The position numbers and the translations under genes were made by a program. From Heliocybe sulcata (taxonomy: Eukaryota > Basidiomycota > Agaricomycetes > Gloeophyllales > Gloeophyllaceae), in the NCBI GenBank assembly GCA_004369045.1, contig ML213510.1, forward strand, positions 1,301,432 through 1,326,460: DNA of 25,029 nucleotides. Direction: 5' to 3'. Numbering within the stretch: the stretch's first letter is position 1; every line of letters starts with the position of its first letter. Positions 20,451-25,029 of this stretch are shown piece by piece. The notes beneath the pieces are model-generated. The model was not told the origin of the DNA and did no database searches. It worked only from the letters and a program-made list of their open reading frames with translations.

Positions 20451-20835
20451 CGGTTCTTGCACGATGGTCACCTGCACGATGGCCGCAAGAGGCTATCTCT
20501 AAGTTTTGGCGCTGGTCGGCGGTGTGTCCTATTCTATACAATCTGCATTGGGTAACCAGAATATGTCCTGGCCAATGGTTTGCGGACAGTGCCTTGCTCA
20601 CATTTGCCTCGCATGCTATACATGCCTTCAGCCAATTAACCCCGTAGACGAACACGTGTCGCGAAATTCAGTTGAAAGCGGAGATGTCGCCAACGAGTCG
20701 TGAGTAAACATCTTGTGCCCTAGGATATGGTGATAATGATCAGACTGTAGTACCCTGTTGGATCATGAGTTCCGAGTCGTGCCTCGTACGAGCGAACTAC
20801 AGGATCTGATCTTGGCGTCTGGGAACGAGACCTAG
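19150..20835 (+). pseudogene. Decayed cytochrome P450, right copy with intact heme loop
   Basis: Segments follow P450 order: a proximal piece (LFDIPRTYPWKAYS) followed in frame by TAA; GDIMSLDIMGRTSIILGSA and LAKYSDR; TGWQRKIATYREN; MFLDKMFVEDTHGTEQELAR; an I-helix GGVDT; EAQKKARKELDDVVGQGQLP; helix K with ExxR (VIKETFRWQTAAPMG); SSSDSVHRRYFIPKGALIF; HDSEVYPEPEECRPERF. The heme loop FGAGRRICPGQW is complete if a 38-nt intron (GTGTGT...ACCAG, about 20520-20557) is removed. A last exon ends VVPRTSELQDL before TAG at 20833. Defects: the TAA near the N-terminus, a missing proline-rich hinge, further stops around 19490, a one-base shift before helix K and a frameshift after the heme loop. The segment style resembles white-rot P450 clans such as CYP5144, which is a guess. 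Confidence 0.8.
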
Positions 20836-21638
20836 CTCACGCTCTGATTCAGTTGATGTGGAAATCATAGTTCTGTCAGCACCTTGACGCCTGGTTCGGG
20901 CGGGAGTATAACGTGGATGGTTGGTGGTCGGTTTCTGATGAACTGGAGGTTCTGACAGATTGCGACAGCCTCTCAGAATCGCAACCCCGCTAAGCAATTG
21001 CTGGGGACCTGCGGCTCTCCACCCCGCGTGGTAACGGTCTCTTGGACTCTAACCGTCGGATCCATCAACTGAAATCACTTTCCCTGCTGTTTCGATACTC
21101 CCGGGGAGACGACTCAGAGGACAGTGCCTGCTTGGAGCTTGACCGATTTTGTTTGAATTGCCTCATGGTCCATGGAATGGTCGCTTGGAAATACTCCGGA
21201 TCTGCGTCGCTTTGATTGACTGCCAGGCGCTCGAGGAGCGCGACTTCCCCGAGTACCTACATGGATGTATGCCGGAAATCGCGTGACCAATGGGTCCATA
21301 AGCCTCGGCGGGACGCGAGAAAGGGACATACAGTCCTGAGCGGCGTCGATCCGAAGCGAAATAGGGAATGGTCGTTCTACTGGTCCAGTCTCAATTCCAC
21401 TCAACGGGGCGCCGGGTCTGGAAGCGGCATACTCGGAATGGGAATACATCGGACGAATACGACATATAACGACATTCGCACCAATAGAGCATCGGTCACT
21501 TCCATGCTATACATACCGGCGAGCTAATCCGAAGACCAGCTGAAAACACCTCGCCCAGACGCAACGCTCTCTTCCAAAACCAAGCCATCAATCCCCACAC
21601 CCGTCTTGTTCGCGTCTCTGCATCCGCCCGACGTACTC
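20836..21638. other. Intergenic stretch
   Basis: Open frames on both strands around 21114-21530 have mixed composition and no recognisable motif; I do not call a gene. Confidence 0.45.
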
Positions 21639-22142
21639 CTAGCAACAATTCCTCTGGATCCCATCGTCGAACCCAAACTCCGGCCGCGTTGTGTGGCGAT
21701 TTAAGCAGACGGCCGGCAGCACCACATTGACCGCATAGGTCTTCCTGCAGCAAGTGTACTCGTTGCCCACGTGATGGCCATTCTTGGTTAGGACGGGTCG
21801 TGGCTCCGCGTGCCGCGGTTGGCAAGACGTGAGCCAGTTGTCCCGCTCCCAGTAGTTCTGGTGGCACCGGATGCAGTGCTGCAGATTATTGCAGTCCAAA
21901 GCCTTACGCGCCCCGACCACGTCGAGGCCCATCTTCTGCAGCATGTCCGTCATCTTCATCCGCTCGGCTTTGTCCAGAAGTACCACGCCGCCGCGGAGCT
22001 TCGCGTAAAAGTCTCCCGGCTCGAGGTTCCCAATCGTGTATTTCAAGATCATGATATCGTCCGTAGGCCTGCTGAATGAGGCCGCGGACTCGGAGAAACG
22101 CGCAGGGATACCTCTGGGCGCAAGTTGACGGCCGTCGGGCAT
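21639..22142 (-). CDS. Small Cys/His-rich putative zinc-binding protein
   Basis: A single-exon frame of 167 residues. After a hydrophilic start and a charged helical region (about 45-85), it has two similar metal-binding-like modules. The first is C90-x2-C93-H94-x12-C107-x3-H111 (HCIRCHQNYWERDNW). The second is C131-C132-x13-C146-x3-H150 (YTCCRKTYAV then VCLNRH). CxxCH followed by N, C and H, then a CC...CxxxH block, recalls a zinc-binding region I have seen in uncharacterised basidiomycete proteins, but I cannot name a family. The protein ends CC-stop. Additional exons are possible on either side. The ATG at 22142 has a poor context (C at -3). Confidence 0.55.
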   Translation of the reverse strand: MPDGRQLAPRGIPARFSESAASFSRPTDDIMILKYTIGNLEPGDFYAKLRGGVVLLDKAERMKMTDMLQKMGLDVVGARKALDCNNLQHCIRCHQNYWERDNWLTSCQPRHAEPRPVLTKNGHHVGNEYTCCRKTYAVNVVLPAVCLNRHTTRPEFGFDDGIQRNCC

Positions 22143-24001
22143 TGGGGAAGAAAGACTGTTGGATGAAAGTCGCAGAGGTGAACACGTTGTTGGGCTATGA
22201 GCGCGAGCGAGGAATATGACAGCGCGTCAGATGCAGGTTGTCCCTTTACGACTAGTGACGCGACTTTATATCACAAACCCATGATGCCGTGGCACGGTGG
22301 CATGATGGCATACTGAAGGACAAAGGAATATATGAACAAGGCCGGTTACGTACGCCTTCCGACTTCCTGCATCGTTTCCATTGTCCTCTAACCGAGAGCA
22401 TCTCTCCGCGTCCCAAATCATCCAGATACTTTGATCTGCTCATTGTTGTCTGGCACAAACGATCTCCCAGCGCAAAAATGATCCACCATGGTTAGTGCAC
22501 TTCGTACTTCCCGTTAATAGTATCCATGATCAGAAGCATCCCGCCGCATAGGTGGAATTTCCGGTCCTTTGTGACCTTCGTACAACGTTCGACACCCCGA
22601 TCCCGCAGAAGTACCGCATTTTACGCTTGCAGTCGGCGCCGAGCAGCCCCAAACGATGCGCGATCCTCATCATCTGCCACCAAGGAAAACTTTGACACGG
22701 GCGCGAGATCTATCTGTTCGGAATCAATGGCTTGTGTCGAGCATCCTCGCTTGAAGATCAGATGCATCATACTCCTTCTCAGCCCCTTTGTATTTTCGTC
22801 CTCCTCGGGCGGTGTTCTTCACAGACCGAAATCTACCGAAACACAAATACTCAAAAGGGAACGAGACGAGAAGAACTATCGTTCGTCCAACAAGATGTGC
22901 AGATGCCCGTATGTCTCAAGCCATCGTCGCAGAAAGCTCAGATCAGCGTCTTGACGGCTGGAAGTGCCCTTGCGCATGCTTTAATTCAAATATCGTGATT
23001 GACTTCATGTCCAACCCAGCTGTATTTTCCCGACGACACCATACTTATTCATAGCCTCTTGAATGGTGAAGGATGTCCATCTGCTTGTAAACTAAAGCTG
23101 TGATTAGCCACTTTACTAGTATCCTCGACTGGGGAGATTAAAAGCGATGCTCTCGTCTGGCTGTTTCTCTCTGTGTAGTGGCATTGAGAAAGCCGAAGCC
23201 CGAATACTTGGAGAAGGGAAAATAGAAAGGTATATATAAGACGGCGGCTGCGATGAGGCTTCAGGAATGGGCGGTTCGCCAGCGAGAGCGAGAAGAAGAG
23301 CTACTATTCGTGTTTATTCAACAAAACGTCGTTTACGAACCATCATGTTAGAGCTCCGTGGGATGACGTATATCGTATTATAATATGACGAATTGGGCCC
23401 CCGCAGTTGAAACGTTGAAGATGAAGCTTGAGTATCGTGTCATGAAACGAGTGCATTATAGATCTGAGACATTTCCACATTTTGAGAAATTAATCAGGTG
23501 CGACGCGAATATGTCGTCAGGTCGAAGCTGGGCTGGGATTGTCTGCCAATCCGCACGCATTCCGAACGAGTGCTGCACTGAGTTTGAGTGAATGCTGACC
23601 TGGACATGAAAAATTTCGTGGATAAATGAAGGGCCTGGACGTACGCCAAAGAATTCCGTCCGGCGCCCCGCGAAACATATGGTGTTCCGCAGTACACCCT
23701 GCACCTGGCCAGAGATCGTTCATGGATAAGTTCAGTTTTCAGTCGGTCATCAGTCCCAGCCGTATTCCGCCTGCGCGAGCTGAAAGGAAAGAGTAGTCGT
23801 GGAATCGATATTGCAAAGCAAAACTGACGATACATTCGAGGAGCGATGTCATGCGGCGAGTCTCTGAGATGGTGTGTACGACAAAACAGAACATAGAGAA
23901 AGTCCGATTAAAGCCGGAGAGATGAAGAAAATCTGCAACGATGCAATTGAGAATCAGTAAGAAAACATGACTCGAGAAGCACACACCATGTCATGGGTAG
24001 T
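22143..24001. other. Long stretch without a supported gene
   Basis: Frames around 22526-23054 (+) and 23385-23591 (+) show no recognisable domain. A TATATATAAG box occurs at about 23231-23240 on the plus strand, with a short frame starting at 23385 downstream, so a small unrecognised plus-strand gene or a non-coding RNA promoter is possible. The right end is probably the 3' region of the dynein light chain gene. Confidence 0.4.
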
Positions 24002-24412
24002 CTATGACTTCCAGATGAGGATGGCAAGAGAGCCGACGTAGAAGTAGATAAAGTGCTTCGTTTCTACGCCACACAGCGTCAGCACGGTCCTTACGAACGC
24101 CTCATGCAGCATTGGTCCACGGACCAAGCTAGAAGCACCTCAGGGGAACTCACCATGCGTAACGTAGCTCCCAAAATTCTTCCCGACGACGACGTGCCAG
24201 GTGGGCCCGTGCCGTCTGTCAAACTCCTTCTTAATCTGCGCGGCGATGTCCTTCTCGATATTGTACTTCTCCAGCGCGGCCGACGCAATGTCGACCGACT
24301 CCTGCTGCATCTCCTCGCTCATATCCACGTTCTTGATAATCGCCTTCGGGCCCGCGCCCTCCTCGGGGCCCCTCGGGTCGGTCGACGTGGTAGAGTTGGT
24401 GTTGTCGGCCAT
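24002..24412 (-). CDS. Dynein light chain LC8
   Basis: Two exons (24412-24154 and 24063-24002, intron 90 nt) give 106 residues. The LC8 fold is unmistakable: [56 protein letters not shown] and a last strand from exon 2 ([17 protein letters not shown]). LC8 is a homodimeric hub that binds short linear motifs in dynein intermediate chain, nucleoporins and other partners. The usual length is about 89-94; here about 17 extra N-terminal residues rich in Asn, Thr, Gly and Pro precede the fold. The phase-1 intron splits the glutamate codon of THETKH. Confidence 0.95.
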
Positions 24413-25029
24413 GGTGGTAGGAAGGAAGAGGAATCGGACGAATAAGTTACTAGATATACCAGCCGGCGTGAGTGAGTTACGTGGCGCTGTACTGCATTCA
24501 CTCGCCTTATGGAAAGAGCACGGCAGGGGAACGGGGTAGCGGGGCGCACGCGAACCCAGGCTGCAGCAGAACGTGAACAGCATACGCGGTCCACCGCGCA
24601 GTCTCGCGCGGACGTGCCGTGAGTCAGGTGGACCACCTGCCCTTATCCCGTCCACTGCTGCATATGCACCCCCGTCGTGCATGCGCCTGCGTCTATATCC
24701 GTTCCTATGCATCCACATGCTCAGCAGCTATAACTACGGAGATTGCCCAGCTTCTCCTGATAATGTTTTCCCGTTCTCGACGTCTTTCCGCCCACCTTCC
24801 TTTTCTTGCGCCTTTGTGGCTATAAACGCCGCTGATGTTCTCATTACCTAGCTGCGCTGGCGTACCGCCACCTACGGGCACCTAGACGTCCCACACTTTA
24901 AGGCTTATTAGCCTGGGTCACACGCCCGCCGGTGCAGGCTAGTTAGCGTTAAACCTGCTGATTTGGCCTACCGGCGGATTTACCGGGGCCTGGGGGGGAC
25001 TCTGTAGCTACCAACTACCTCTGTATATA
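24413..25029. other. GC-rich intergenic stretch with terminal inverted repeat
   Basis: Upstream region of the LC8 gene. No gene is supported. At 24926-24939 and 24966-24977, CCGCCGGTGCAGGC and GCCTACCGGCGG form a 12-bp stem with a two-base bulge and a 26-base loop. A run of seven G follows at about 24992. The window ends here, so whether this belongs to a mobile element cannot be told. Confidence 0.45.

Noticed and set aside
1-25029. tRNA or rRNA genes and CRISPR arrays
   Set aside because: No convincing T-loop box with matching acceptor stem, no rRNA-like sequence and no evenly spaced direct repeats were seen; CRISPR is not expected in a fungal nuclear genome.

Overview
The window looks like nuclear DNA of a mushroom-forming basidiomycete (Agaricomycetes). 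The genes are compact and interrupted by many short GT-AG introns, mostly 50-70 nt. They include families typical of that group: a DUF6534-type seven-helix membrane protein, a BTB/POZ protein, fungal cytochrome P450s, an Ala/Ser-rich secreted protein with a Cys-rich carbohydrate-binding-like tail, and a chromodomain Ty3/gypsy retrotransposon. I cannot name the genus. All exon boundaries were worked out by hand from reading frame, splice signals and family resemblance.

Layout. 1-3296 is the 3' part of a Ty3/gypsy chromovirus: integrase and chromodomain with two in-frame stops, then an unusual extra sense ORF with a coiled coil and RGG-like stretch (frameshifted), a polypurine tract and the 3' LTR. 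The LTR runs into the last codons of the next gene. 3254-4912 (-) is a 13-exon membrane-protein gene that looks intact once spliced and contains a 5-nt micro-exon. 5100-6820 has no gene I can support. 6829-8685 (-) encodes an RRM protein resembling nucleolar NOL8, and a poorly resolved small gene (about 8765-9618, +) diverges from it. 10191-11822 (-) encodes a secreted, repeat-rich protein.

12.5-20.8 kb is the most structured part. Two decayed P450 copies and about 1 kb upstream of each form a large imperfect inverted duplication (about 12542-14664 and 18085-20450). The 3.4-kb centre holds two apparently intact genes in convergent orientation: mitochondrial class 2 dihydroorotate dehydrogenase (14684-16537, +; de novo pyrimidine synthesis) and a BTB/POZ protein (16643-17861, -). 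The dehydrogenase has a three-codon upstream ORF overlapping its start codon and an unusual charged C-terminal extension. The right P450 copy still shows a complete heme loop after splicing but has stops and frameshifts elsewhere.

21639-22142 (-) is a small Cys/His-rich protein with two C-x13-C-x3-H zinc-binding-like modules. 24002-24412 (-) encodes dynein light chain LC8. The intervals 9619-10190, 12050-12541, 20836-21638, 22143-24001 and 24413-25029 hold no gene I can support. The genes do not form a single pathway; this is a housekeeping neighbourhood remodelled by a retroelement and a P450 segmental duplication.
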